From Halobacillus sp. Marseille-P3879 (GTDB lineage: Bacteria > Bacillota > Bacilli > Bacillales > Halobacillaceae): DNA of 64,000 nt. The position numbers and the translations under genes are program-made. Shown here piece by piece: positions 33,796 to 42,056 of this stretch (positions within the stretch are counted from its first letter, which is position 1; each line of letters starts with the position of its first letter). Location: assembly GCF_900240285.1 (NCBI RefSeq), contig NZ_OESS01000001.1, forward strand, positions 558,001 to 622,000, given 5' to 3'. Under the pieces are notes generated by a model. The model worked only from the letters and a program-made list of their open reading frames with translations, did no database searches and was not told where the DNA came from.

Positions 33796-35925
33796 ATGAA
33801 TCCGTTGTTGATCGCCAATTGGATACTATTTCTTGGGGTTACAGTATACGGGGTTTACTTATTTATTCGTGTGGTACGGACACGGATTGCATACATTAAA
33901 CTTGGCCGTAAGTTTGAATTCGATGGAGAAATTAAAGATCGCCTTAATCGTGTATGGGTAAATGTATTCGGCCAGAAAAAGCTGTTAAAAGATAAGAAGT
34001 CCGGCATTATTCATGTTATGTTTTTTTACGGCTTCATACTCGTTCAATTTGGAGCGATTGATTTTATTTGGAAGGGGCTTGCTCCTGACTCGCATCTCCC
34101 GCTTGGGGTTTTCTACCCTGGGTTTACATTCTTCCAGGAAATTGTGACGCTTACGATTGTTGTAGCCGTCATTTGGGCATTTTACCGCCGTTATGTGGAA
34201 AAGCTTGTCCGTCTTAAGCGAGGATTTAAAGCAGGGCTTGTACTTATTTTTATTGGCGGGCTGATGGCTTCCGTTCTTATAGGGAATGGGATGGGAATCG
34301 TCTGGCATGGTCATGAACCGACTTGGACAGAACCTGTTGCGAGCTTAATTGCAAGCGCTTTCGGGTGGATGTCTCCTGCGGCAGCTGCTACAGTATTTTT
34401 TATTATGTGGTGGATTCATACGTTGATTCTGCTGACCTTCCTCGTGTATGTGCCGCAATCCAAGCACGCACACTTAATTGCTGCCCCGGTGAATACATTC
34501 TTAAGCCGTCAGGATCCTCCTGGCAAACTTCATCCGATTGACTTTGAGATCGATGAAGATACAGATGAAGAGGACGTCTCTTTTGGGGTAGGGAAAGTTG
34601 AAGATTTTAACCAGCTGCAAATGATCGACTTTTATGCCTGTGTGGAGTGCGGCCGCTGCACCAATGTCTGTCCAGCTTCTGGATCAGGTAAGATGCTGTC
34701 GCCGATGGATTTAATTATTAAATTACGGGACCATTTAACTGAAAAAGGAGCTGCTGTGACAGGTAAGGCGCCGTGGGTTCCTGCGTATGCTTTTTCTAAC
34801 ACCGAAGGGAATTCACTGGCACAGATGGCGCAGTCACAAGGGTCAGATGAAGCAGCAGCGAGTCTTGACGCTGTTCAGAATAAGAGCTTAATTGGTGATG
34901 TGATTACAGAAGAAGAGCTGTGGGCCTGTACGACGTGCCGGAATTGTGAAGATGCATGTCCAGTTATGAACGAGCACGTAGATAAGATTGTAGATTTGCG
35001 CCGCTATCTCGTGCTGACAGAAGGGAAAATGGATCCGGACGGCCAGCGTGCAATCATGAACATTGAACGCCAGGGGAACCCGTGGGGTCTTTCTAAAAAG
35101 GACCGTGAAAACTGGCGTGATGCAGAAGATGTACACATTCCAACTGTAAAAGAGCTGAAGAAATCCGGTGAGGACTTTGACTACTTGTTCTGGGTCAGTT
35201 CGATGGGTTCTTATGATAACCGCAGTCAGAAGATCGCGATGGCTTTTGCCAAGCTGATGAACGCAGCGGGCATCAAGTTTGCGATTCTAGGAAACAAGGA
35301 ACAGAACTCCGGCGACACCGCACGCCGTATGGGAAATGAATTCTTATTCCAGGAGCTGGCGGAGAAAAATATTAAAGAATTTGAGAAGCACGATGTGAAG
35401 AAGATTATTACTATCGATCCGCATGCGTACAATATTTTCAAAAATGAATACCCTGATTTAGGATTTGAAGCGGAAGTCTATCATCATACTGAAATGCTTT
35501 CACAATGGCTCAAGGAAGGCCGCCTGAAGCCGGAAGCGGAAGTGAACGAAACGATTACGTACCATGACAGCTGTTACCTTGGCAGGTATAACGAGGTGTA
35601 CCAGCCTCCGCGCGAAGTGCTTGAAATGATCCCTGGAGTTAAGGTCGTTGAGATGAAGCGTAATCGTTCAAACGGGATGTGCTGCGGCGCCGGCGGAGGC
35701 ATGATGTGGATGGAAGAGAAGTCAGGAAACCGGATGAACGTTGCACGGACTGAACAAGCACTAGAAGTAGAGCCGACGATGATCTCAAGCGGGTGTCCTT
35801 TCTGTCTTACGATGCTGTCAGATGGCACGAAAGCGAAGGAAGTTGAAGAAGAAGTGAGTACAATGGACATCGCAGAAATTTTAGCTAAGTCTATTTTTCC
35901 TGAAAAAGTAGAGAAAACGGCGTAA
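33796..35925 (+). CDS. fadF: Membrane iron-sulfur oxidoreductase FadF (YwjF)
   Basis: A 709-residue protein joining an N-terminal membrane domain (about 1-240, five to six helices, NarI-like) to a cytoplasmic HdrD-like domain. Two 4Fe-4S ferredoxin motifs are CVECGRCTNVCP (about residue 284) and CTTCRNCEDACP (about residue 378), and the cysteine-rich CCG regions appear as SCYLGRYNEVYQPP, GMCCGAGGG and SGCPFCL. The likely role is passing electrons from acyl-CoA dehydrogenase and ETF to the quinone pool during fatty acid oxidation. GGGGGAG precedes ATG 33796. The promoter carries a FadR-like site. Confidence 0.9.
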   Translation: MNPLLIANWILFLGVTVYGVYLFIRVVRTRIAYIKLGRKFEFDGEIKDRLNRVWVNVFGQKKLLKDKKSGIIHVMFFYGFILVQFGAIDFIWKGLAPDSHLPLGVFYPGFTFFQEIVTLTIVVAVIWAFYRRYVEKLVRLKRGFKAGLVLIFIGGLMASVLIGNGMGIVWHGHEPTWTEPVASLIASAFGWMSPAAAATVFFIMWWIHTLILLTFLVYVPQSKHAHLIAAPVNTFLSRQDPPGKLHPIDFEIDEDTDEEDVSFGVGKVEDFNQLQMIDFYACVECGRCTNVCPASGSGKMLSPMDLIIKLRDHLTEKGAAVTGKAPWVPAYAFSNTEGNSLAQMAQSQGSDEAAASLDAVQNKSLIGDVITEEELWACTTCRNCEDACPVMNEHVDKIVDLRRYLVLTEGKMDPDGQRAIMNIERQGNPWGLSKKDRENWRDAEDVHIPTVKELKKSGEDFDYLFWVSSMGSYDNRSQKIAMAFAKLMNAAGIKFAILGNKEQNSGDTARRMGNEFLFQELAEKNIKEFEKHDVKKIITIDPHAYNIFKNEYPDLGFEAEVYHHTEMLSQWLKEGRLKPEAEVNETITYHDSCYLGRYNEVYQPPREVLEMIPGVKVVEMKRNRSNGMCCGAGGGMMWMEEKSGNRMNVARTEQALEVEPTMISSGCPFCLTMLSDGTKAKEVEEEVSTMDIAEILAKSIFPEKVEKTA

Positions 35926-35990
35926 CCTGCGTTGAAAATGATTTTTCCGAAATAGCCGTGGAAACTAGACCCAGATTAGAAAATAATGGT

Positions 35991-36022
35991 GGAAAGTGTA
36001 CAGAATTTTTTGTACACTTTCC
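35991..36022 (+). terminator. Hairpin behind fadF
   Basis: GGAAAGTGTACA (35991-36002) pairs perfectly with TGTACACTTTCC (36011-36022) around GAATTTTT. The tail TTATGAG lacks a proper T run, so readthrough into the thiolase operon is possible. Confidence 0.55.
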
Positions 36023-36035
36023 TTATGAGAGGGAA

Positions 36036-36076
36036 TTGAGCGAGCGTTCAATCACCATAAAATGAAAGCGTTAACA
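36036..36076 (+). promoter_or_regulatory. Promoter of the isobutyryl-CoA operon with TetR-type operator and cre site
   Basis: TTGAGC (36036-36041), 16 bases, TAAAAT (36058-36063) form a plausible promoter. Over its -35 lies TGAGCGAGCGTTCA (36037-36050), which fits TGANCGNNCGNTCA, a pattern of TetR regulators of acyl-CoA metabolism. ATGAAAGCGTTAACA (36062-36076) is a perfect match to the CcpA cre consensus WTGNAARCGNWWWCA and overlaps the -10 and start region. The predicted outcome is induction by an acyl-CoA ligand and repression by good carbon sources. Confidence 0.7.
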
Positions 36077-36094
36077 AAGAGGAGGAACTAAAAT

Positions 36095-37288
36095 ATGCGT
36101 AAAACAGTGATAGTAACAGGGGCAAGAACACCTTTTGGCAAATTTGGCGGCAGTTTGGCTCCATTAACAGCAGCACAGCTTGGCGGAATTGCAATTAAGG
36201 AATCGTTAAAAAGAGCAGGAATTAAGCCGGAAGAAATTAATGAAGTGATCATGGGTACGGTTTTACAAGGCGGGCAGGGGCAGCTGCCTTCCCGACAGGC
36301 CTCTAGAGAGGCAGGAATCCCGTGGGATGTAAAAACGGAAACCGTCAACAAAGTGTGTGCTTCAGGGATGAGAAGCGTCACGATGGCCGACCAGTTTATC
36401 CGTTTAGGTGATGAAGAAATTATCGTAGCCGGCGGGATGGAAAGCATGAGCAATGCTCCGTACTTTATGCCAAAAGCGCGCTGGGGGCTACGCATGGGGG
36501 ATGCAGCTGTAAAAGATATGATGGTGCATGACGGATTAACGTGTGCTTTTGAGAATGTACACATGGGAACTTATGGCAGCCGGACTGCTGCTGAATTTGA
36601 ATTGTCTCGTGAAGAGCAGGATGAGTGGTCGTATCAAAGTCATCAGCGAGCCAGCGCAGCCATTGATTCCGGCAGACTGGCTGAAGAAATCGTCCCTGTT
36701 GAAGTTCCACAGCGTAAAGGGGACCCGTTAGTCATTAAAAATGATGAAGCGCCCCGCAGCAATACGACAGTTGAAGCTCTAGCTAAGCTGAAGCCTGTGT
36801 TTGATCCGAATGGAACGATTACAGCGGGCAATGCTCCCGGGGTGAACGATGGGGCAGCGGCGATGCTGTTAATGTCGGATGAAAAAGCGTCTGAAATGGG
36901 TATAGAATCTCTTGCAACGATTATTGCGCATGAAGAAGTAGCTGTGGAAGCGCAGGATTTTCCGCAGACTCCGGGGCTTGTCATTAATAAACTGCTTAAG
37001 AAAACAGGAATGTCCATAGACGATATCGACCTTTTTGAAGTCAATGAAGCATTTGCAGCCGTTTCCCTTGCAAGCGGCAAAATCGCCGGTCTTGATCCGG
37101 AGAAAGTAAACGTGAATGGAGGAGCCGTTGCTCTCGGTCACCCGATCGGTGCAAGCGGTGCTCGAGTTTTATTAACACTCGCTTATGAATTGAAACGCCG
37201 CGGCGGCGGTCTTGGGATTGCTTCCATCTGTTCAGGCGGCGGCCAGGGGGATGCTGTACTTATTGAAGTAGCGGGAGGTCAGGACTAA
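36095..37288 (+). CDS. Acetyl-CoA C-acetyltransferase (thiolase)
   Basis: A 397-residue biosynthetic/degradative thiolase. It cleaves acetoacetyl-CoA with CoA to two acetyl-CoA, or runs in reverse. Catalytic residues are in NKVCASGMR (Cys about 89), [16 protein letters not shown] (His about 350) and [11 protein letters not shown] (Cys about 380). AGAGGAGG precedes ATG 36095. The stop overlaps the ATG of the next gene (TAATG), so the two are translationally coupled. It is the first gene of the seven-gene acyl-CoA operon. Confidence 0.93.
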   Translation: MRKTVIVTGARTPFGKFGGSLAPLTAAQLGGIAIKESLKRAGIKPEEINEVIMGTVLQGGQGQLPSRQASREAGIPWDVKTETVNKVCASGMRSVTMADQFIRLGDEEIIVAGGMESMSNAPYFMPKARWGLRMGDAAVKDMMVHDGLTCAFENVHMGTYGSRTAAEFELSREEQDEWSYQSHQRASAAIDSGRLAEEIVPVEVPQRKGDPLVIKNDEAPRSNTTVEALAKLKPVFDPNGTITAGNAPGVNDGAAAMLLMSDEKASEMGIESLATIIAHEEVAVEAQDFPQTPGLVINKLLKKTGMSIDDIDLFEVNEAFAAVSLASGKIAGLDPEKVNVNGGAVALGHPIGASGARVLLTLAYELKRRGGGLGIASICSGGGQGDAVLIEVAGGQD

Positions 37289-38139
37289 TGCAGATCAATC
37301 AAGTAATGGTGATTGGAGCGGGGCAGATGGGCGCTGGGATTGCCCAGGTCTTTGCACAGGCCGGTCTCCGCGTCAAATTAAATGATTTAAACGCAGAGGT
37401 CTTACAAAATGGTTTAGAAGGAATTAAGAAACGTCTGGCTAAAGCCGTAGATAAAGAAAAAATGACAGAACAAGAGAAGCAGCAGGTGCTTGGCAATTTA
37501 GAGGCAACAACAGAACTACGTGCTGCTTCCGACTGCGATCTGATCATTGAAGCCGTCGTGGAGAAAATGGAAGTGAAAACAAAGGTCTTCCAAAGCTTAG
37601 ATGCGATTGCTCCGGCTCATGCAATTCTTGCTTCCAATACGTCTTCACTGCCGATTACAGAAATTGCAGCTGTTACAAATCGTCCGTCGCAGGTGATTGG
37701 AATGCACTTTATGAACCCAGTGCCCGTAATGAAGCTTGTGGAAATCATTCGTGCCCTGCAAACGACGGATGAGACGTATGAAGTCATAAAGCAGATGACG
37801 GAGAAGCTTAATAAAACGCCGGTTGAAGTGAATGACTTTCCGGGCTTTGTCTCAAATCGGATCCTAATGCCGATGATCAATGAAGCCATCTATACCGTTT
37901 ATGAAGGAGTGTCTTCTGTAGAAGACGTTGATACGGTGATGAAGCTTGGTATGAATCACCCGATGGGACCTCTTACATTAGCCGATTTTATTGGATTGGA
38001 TACGTGTTTATCGATTATGGAAGTGCTTCATGACGGATTTGGCGACAGCAAATACCGTCCGTGCCCGCTTCTAAGGCAGTATGTTAAGGCCGGCTGGCTC
38101 GGCAGAAAATCCGGCCGTGGGTTTTACAGCTATGAATAA
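37288..38139 (+). CDS. 3-hydroxybutyryl-CoA dehydrogenase
   Basis: A 283-residue 3-hydroxyacyl-CoA dehydrogenase of the short-chain, single-domain-fusion-free type (Hbd/MmgB-like). The NAD-binding motif GAGQMGAGIAQVFAQAG is at the N-terminus; the catalytic region reads SNTSSLPITEIA and HFMNPVPVMKLVEII (about residues 115-150), with the C-terminal dimer domain DFPGFVSNRILMP and HPMGPLTLADFIGLD. It oxidises 3-hydroxybutyryl-CoA to acetoacetyl-CoA. Overlap of one base with the thiolase stop implies coupling. Confidence 0.93.
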   Translation: MQINQVMVIGAGQMGAGIAQVFAQAGLRVKLNDLNAEVLQNGLEGIKKRLAKAVDKEKMTEQEKQQVLGNLEATTELRAASDCDLIIEAVVEKMEVKTKVFQSLDAIAPAHAILASNTSSLPITEIAAVTNRPSQVIGMHFMNPVPVMKLVEIIRALQTTDETYEVIKQMTEKLNKTPVEVNDFPGFVSNRILMPMINEAIYTVYEGVSSVEDVDTVMKLGMNHPMGPLTLADFIGLDTCLSIMEVLHDGFGDSKYRPCPLLRQYVKAGWLGRKSGRGFYSYE

Positions 38140-38159
38140 CAGGTGAGGGAGAGAACGAG

Positions 38160-39305
38160 ATGAACCTACAGTTTACGGATGAACAGCTCATGCTGCAGAA
38201 AATGGTGCGCGATTTTGCTGAGAAAGAGGTGGCTCCTGCGATTGAGCAGATGGAGCGGGAAGATCGTTTTCCAATTGAATTAGTGCGGCGTATGGGCGAG
38301 CTAGGCTTGATGGGGATTCCGATCCCGGAGCAGTATGGCGGGTCTGAGATGGATTATACCTCCTACGTAATGGCGATTCATGAGATTTCAAAAGTAAGTG
38401 CCACGCTTGGTGTTATTTTGTCTGTCCATACTTCTGTCGGTACAAATCCGATTCTTTATTTTGGAAACGAGCAACAGAAACAGCGCTATATTCCAAAGCT
38501 TGCTTCAGGTGAATATTTAGGAGCCTTTGCTCTCACAGAACCTGGTGCGGGATCAGATGCCGGCAGCCTCAAAACGAGAGCGGAGAAACAGGATGATCAC
38601 TATATTTTAAACGGCGAAAAGATTTTTATTACGAACGGAGGAGCTGCAGATACGTTTATCGTGTTTGCAAGAACGAACCGTGACGAGAAACGTGGCAAAG
38701 GGGTCAGCGCTTTTATTATCGAGAAAGACACCCCCGGCTTTACGATTGGCAAGGCAGAGAAAAAGATGGGGATGCACGGTTCAAGTACTGTGTCCTTAAG
38801 CTTTGATCATTGTAAGGTGCCGTCATCCCAATTGCTCGGTAATGAAGGCGCAGGGTTTAAAATCGCACTTGCCAACTTAAATACAGGACGAATCGGCATT
38901 GCGGCGCAATCGATTGGAATCGGAGAGGCTGCACTTGAGCATGCGGTGGCGTATGCAAAGGAACGGGAGCAGTTCGGTAAACCGATTGCTCAGCACCAGG
39001 GGATTTCCTTTAAGCTTGCGGACATGGCCACGAACGTCGAAGCTGCAAAGCTATTAGTCTACCAGGCAGCATCCCTTCAAGGGGCCGGCAGGAAGTGCGG
39101 CAAAGAGGCTTCCATGGCAAAGTTGTTTGCTTCGCAGACAGCGATGAATGCCGCGATTGAAGCGGTGCAGGTTTACGGCGGCTATGGTTATACAGAGGAC
39201 TATGCGGTCGAAAGGTTGTTCCGCGATGCCAAGGTTTGTCAGATTTATGAAGGCACGAGTGAAATACAGAGAATCGTGATTAGTAATCATTTAACGAAGG
39301 ACTAG
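38160..39305 (+). CDS. Acyl-CoA dehydrogenase, short-chain type (first of a tandem pair)
   Basis: A 381-residue FAD enzyme introducing a 2,3-double bond in acyl-CoA and passing electrons to ETF. Signatures are AFALTEPGAGSDAGS and IFITNGG in the beta-barrel domain, and the C-terminal IYEGTSEIQRIVI with the catalytic glutamate. Long identical stretches with the next gene ([20 protein letters not shown]) indicate a tandem duplication. Isobutyryl-CoA or butyryl-CoA are the likely substrates given the operon. GGGAGAG lies before ATG 38160. Confidence 0.92.
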   Translation: MNLQFTDEQLMLQKMVRDFAEKEVAPAIEQMEREDRFPIELVRRMGELGLMGIPIPEQYGGSEMDYTSYVMAIHEISKVSATLGVILSVHTSVGTNPILYFGNEQQKQRYIPKLASGEYLGAFALTEPGAGSDAGSLKTRAEKQDDHYILNGEKIFITNGGAADTFIVFARTNRDEKRGKGVSAFIIEKDTPGFTIGKAEKKMGMHGSSTVSLSFDHCKVPSSQLLGNEGAGFKIALANLNTGRIGIAAQSIGIGEAALEHAVAYAKEREQFGKPIAQHQGISFKLADMATNVEAAKLLVYQAASLQGAGRKCGKEASMAKLFASQTAMNAAIEAVQVYGGYGYTEDYAVERLFRDAKVCQIYEGTSEIQRIVISNHLTKD

Positions 39306-39317
39306 GAGGAACAAAGG

Positions 39318-40457
39318 ATGAATTTCTCATTAACGGAAGAACAGGAAATGCTACGTAAAATGGTTCGTGATTTTGCTAAAAACGAAGTCGAACCTACCGC
39401 AGCTGAGCGTGATGAAGAGGAACGCTTTGACCGTGAGATCTTTGATAAAATGGCGGAGCTAGGTTTAACCGGGATTCCCTGGCCTGAAGAATATGGCGGC
39501 ATCGGTTCGGATTTCGTCAGCTATGTGATCGCTGTCGAAGAGCTTTCACGGATTTGTGCTTCTACAGGTGTGACCCTGTCTGCTCATATATCTTTAGCGA
39601 GCTGGCCGATTTATAAATTTGGAACGGAACAGCAGAAGAAGACATTTCTTGCTCAACTGGCGAGTGGAGAGAAGCTGGGAGCCTATGCATTATCAGAGCC
39701 AGGTGCAGGCAGTGACGTGTCCTCAATGCGTACCCAGGCGAAGCTTGATGGTGACCACTATGTGCTAAACGGAAGCAAAGTGTGGATTACAAACGGCGGC
39801 GTCGGCGATATTTACGTCGTATTTGCGAAAACCGACCCGGACGCAGGCAGCCGCGGGGTGAGCGCATTTATCGTTGAAAAAGGAACGCCGGGCTTTACGT
39901 TTGGCAAAAAGGAGAAAAAGCTTGGCATCCGCTCCTCTCCAACGACTGAGCTGATATTTGATAACTGCCGTATTCCTAAAGAGAACCTGCTTGGTGACGA
40001 GGGGCAGGGTTTTAAAATTGCGATGATGACGCTTGACGGCGGACGTAACGGGATTGCCGCCCAGGCGCTCGGGATTGCTCAAGGGGCGCTTGATGAATCG
40101 GTGAACTATGCGAAGGAAAGGGAACAGTTTGGTAAGCCGATTGCACAGCATCAGGGAATCTCCTTTAAGCTGGCCGATATGGCAACAGAAATTGAAGCAG
40201 CTCGCTTGTTAACGTATCAAGCTGCTTACCTGGAGTCCGAGGGTAAACCATATGCGAAGGCTTCCGCGATGGCGAAGCTTTATGCTGGAGACGCAGCCAT
40301 GCGTATTACCGTTGAGGCCGTCCAGGTACATGGTGGTTATGGCTATACGAAGGATTATCCAGTTGAGCGTTATATGCGCGATGCGAAAATTACCCAGATT
40401 TATGAAGGAACGAATGAAATTCAGCGTCTCGTGATCGGACGGATGCTGACGAAATAA
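39318..40457 (+). CDS. acdA: Acyl-CoA dehydrogenase (AcdA-like, second of a tandem pair)
   Basis: A 379-residue acyl-CoA dehydrogenase of butyryl-CoA type. It has [22 protein letters not shown], and [14 protein letters not shown] with the catalytic Glu. Of the pair it is the closer match by pattern to B. subtilis AcdA, which also follows fadF; that assignment is tentative. It begins 12 bases after the previous stop with AGGAGG upstream. Electrons would go through ETF to FadF. Confidence 0.88.
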   Translation: MNFSLTEEQEMLRKMVRDFAKNEVEPTAAERDEEERFDREIFDKMAELGLTGIPWPEEYGGIGSDFVSYVIAVEELSRICASTGVTLSAHISLASWPIYKFGTEQQKKTFLAQLASGEKLGAYALSEPGAGSDVSSMRTQAKLDGDHYVLNGSKVWITNGGVGDIYVVFAKTDPDAGSRGVSAFIVEKGTPGFTFGKKEKKLGIRSSPTTELIFDNCRIPKENLLGDEGQGFKIAMMTLDGGRNGIAAQALGIAQGALDESVNYAKEREQFGKPIAQHQGISFKLADMATEIEAARLLTYQAAYLESEGKPYAKASAMAKLYAGDAAMRITVEAVQVHGGYGYTKDYPVERYMRDAKITQIYEGTNEIQRLVIGRMLTK

Positions 40458-40475
40458 CCGAGAGGAGGCCCGGTC

Positions 40476-41411
40476 ATGCATTCGTTAGCGGAACAAATAC
40501 AGAAGCAAGACATGCGGGCCCTCGCTCGTGCGATTACATTAATTGAAAATGATGATCAAGCCAAACTTGAGCTGATGAGCGATATATTTTCCATCCAGAA
40601 GAAAGCTCACCATATTGGTATTACGGGTTCTCCCGGAGCTGGGAAAAGCTCGTTGATCAACCGCCTGCTGACCCACCTGCGTTCCAAGGAGCTTACGGTA
40701 GCTGTCATTGCCGTTGATCCAACCAGTCCCTTCAGCGGCGGCTCACTGCTTGGCGACCGGACGAGAATGAATCAGCACTTTCTCGACCCGGGCATTTTTA
40801 TTCGCAGCATGGCAACGCGCGGAAGCTTAGGCGGGCTGGCTCGGGCAACGAAGGATGCGATTCGGGTATGTGATGCCTATGGATTTGACGTCATTTTAGT
40901 CGAGACAGTCGGAGTCGGTCAATCTGAGCTTGATGTTATGAAAGTCGTCGATACCACAGGACTTGTGCTGACGCCGAACAGCGGGGACGTCCTGCAAATC
41001 TTTAAAGCGGGAATTATGGAAATTGCCGACCTGTTTGTTATTAATAAAGCCGATCTTCCCGGGGTGGTCCGTTTAAAAGCGACGCTTGAAGAGTATATGA
41101 TGATTGCGCAGCCGAAGGGATGGCACCCGCTTATTGTAAAAACCATTTCCACCGAGAACAAAGGGATGGAGGAATTGTGGAAAGGGATCGAGCAGCATCA
41201 GCATTATTTGTACGAAACGAAGCAGGGGGAACAACGACGGGCAAAGCAGCTTGAGCTGGAAGTGTATGAGTTAATACGCGAAGAAATATGGCGCGACGTA
41301 GAGAATAGAATTCATTCGGATCAGAACAAGATGGAACAGCTGCGTGATCCTGAGGCTGATCCTTACCAATTAGCTAAGGATTGGTACGGAACATGGAAGG
41401 GTGATTCTTAA
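40476..41411 (+). CDS. meaB: MeaB-type GTPase, mutase chaperone
   Basis: A 311-residue G3E-family P-loop GTPase of the MeaB/ArgK/YgfD type. Walker A GSPGAGKSSLINRL (about residue 51), DPTSPFSGGSLLGDRTRM with the switch regions, VETVGVGQSE, and base-specificity NKAD (about residue 188). MeaB proteins protect methylmalonyl-CoA mutases and gate cobalamin loading. Its presence is unusual because the mutase of this operon, IcmF, already contains a fused copy of this domain. The gene ends three bases before the TetR start codon's end, leaving no intergenic gap. Confidence 0.9.
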   Translation: MHSLAEQIQKQDMRALARAITLIENDDQAKLELMSDIFSIQKKAHHIGITGSPGAGKSSLINRLLTHLRSKELTVAVIAVDPTSPFSGGSLLGDRTRMNQHFLDPGIFIRSMATRGSLGGLARATKDAIRVCDAYGFDVILVETVGVGQSELDVMKVVDTTGLVLTPNSGDVLQIFKAGIMEIADLFVINKADLPGVVRLKATLEEYMMIAQPKGWHPLIVKTISTENKGMEELWKGIEQHQHYLYETKQGEQRRAKQLELEVYELIREEIWRDVENRIHSDQNKMEQLRDPEADPYQLAKDWYGTWKGDS

Positions 41412-42041
41412 GTGGAGAAAAAACAAGTACCTTCAACGATTAAAGATGAAGCACTCGTGAAGAAACGCCGTCAGCAAATGGTCAAAGGCGCCGTGATCCT
41501 TTTTACAGAAAAAGGATTTCATAAAACAACGACCCGTGAGATTGCGAAAGCCTCCGGGTTTAGTATTGGAACGTTGTATGAATACATCCGAACGAAGGAT
41601 GACATTCTGTTTCTCGTCTGTGATTCGATTTATGAACGTGTGAAGGAACGCATGGAAGCTTCCATTAATCAGGAAGAAAAGAGCATTGCCAATCTTGTTC
41701 ATGCGATTCGATCGTATTTTCAGCTTATGAATGACATGCAGGGCGAGGTACTTGTCATGTACCAGGAAGTAAAGTCGCTGTCGAAGGATGCTCAAGATTA
41801 CGTGCTGCAAAAAGAGCGTGATATGGTAGCCATGCTTGAAAAAGTCATTAAGAACAGCCTTCCATTTTCCATTTCTAAAGAACAATTGACACTGATTGCT
41901 AATAATATTTTTGTCCAGGGACAGATGTGGGGATTCAGGCGCTGGATCCTGCAGCGGACTTTTACATTGGAAACGTATACTGAACAGCAGATTAAGATGC
42001 TGCTTCAAGGGTTGCATGTTGAGGAAAAAGAATTAACGTAA
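41412..42041 (+). CDS. TetR/AcrR family regulator, probable repressor of this operon
   Basis: A 209-residue TetR-type regulator. The N-terminal helix-turn-helix (GFHKTTTREIAKASGFSIGTLYEYIRTKDD, residues about 38-67; only key parts conserved as TTREIA and GTLYEY) is typical, followed by an all-helical ligand domain with a TetR_C pattern. GTG 41412 begins directly at the preceding stop. The palindrome at 36037-36050 is the obvious candidate target, by analogy with TetR regulators of acyl-CoA catabolism; an acyl-CoA inducer is inferred. Confidence 0.85.
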   Translation: MEKKQVPSTIKDEALVKKRRQQMVKGAVILFTEKGFHKTTTREIAKASGFSIGTLYEYIRTKDDILFLVCDSIYERVKERMEASINQEEKSIANLVHAIRSYFQLMNDMQGEVLVMYQEVKSLSKDAQDYVLQKERDMVAMLEKVIKNSLPFSISKEQLTLIANNIFVQGQMWGFRRWILQRTFTLETYTEQQIKMLLQGLHVEEKELT

Positions 42042-42056
42042 GGGGGAGGGGCTTTC

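Noticed and set aside
33678-33899. Plus-strand open frame overlapping the fadF start
   Set aside because: It crosses the promoter and FadR-like site and overlaps the well-supported fadF frame.
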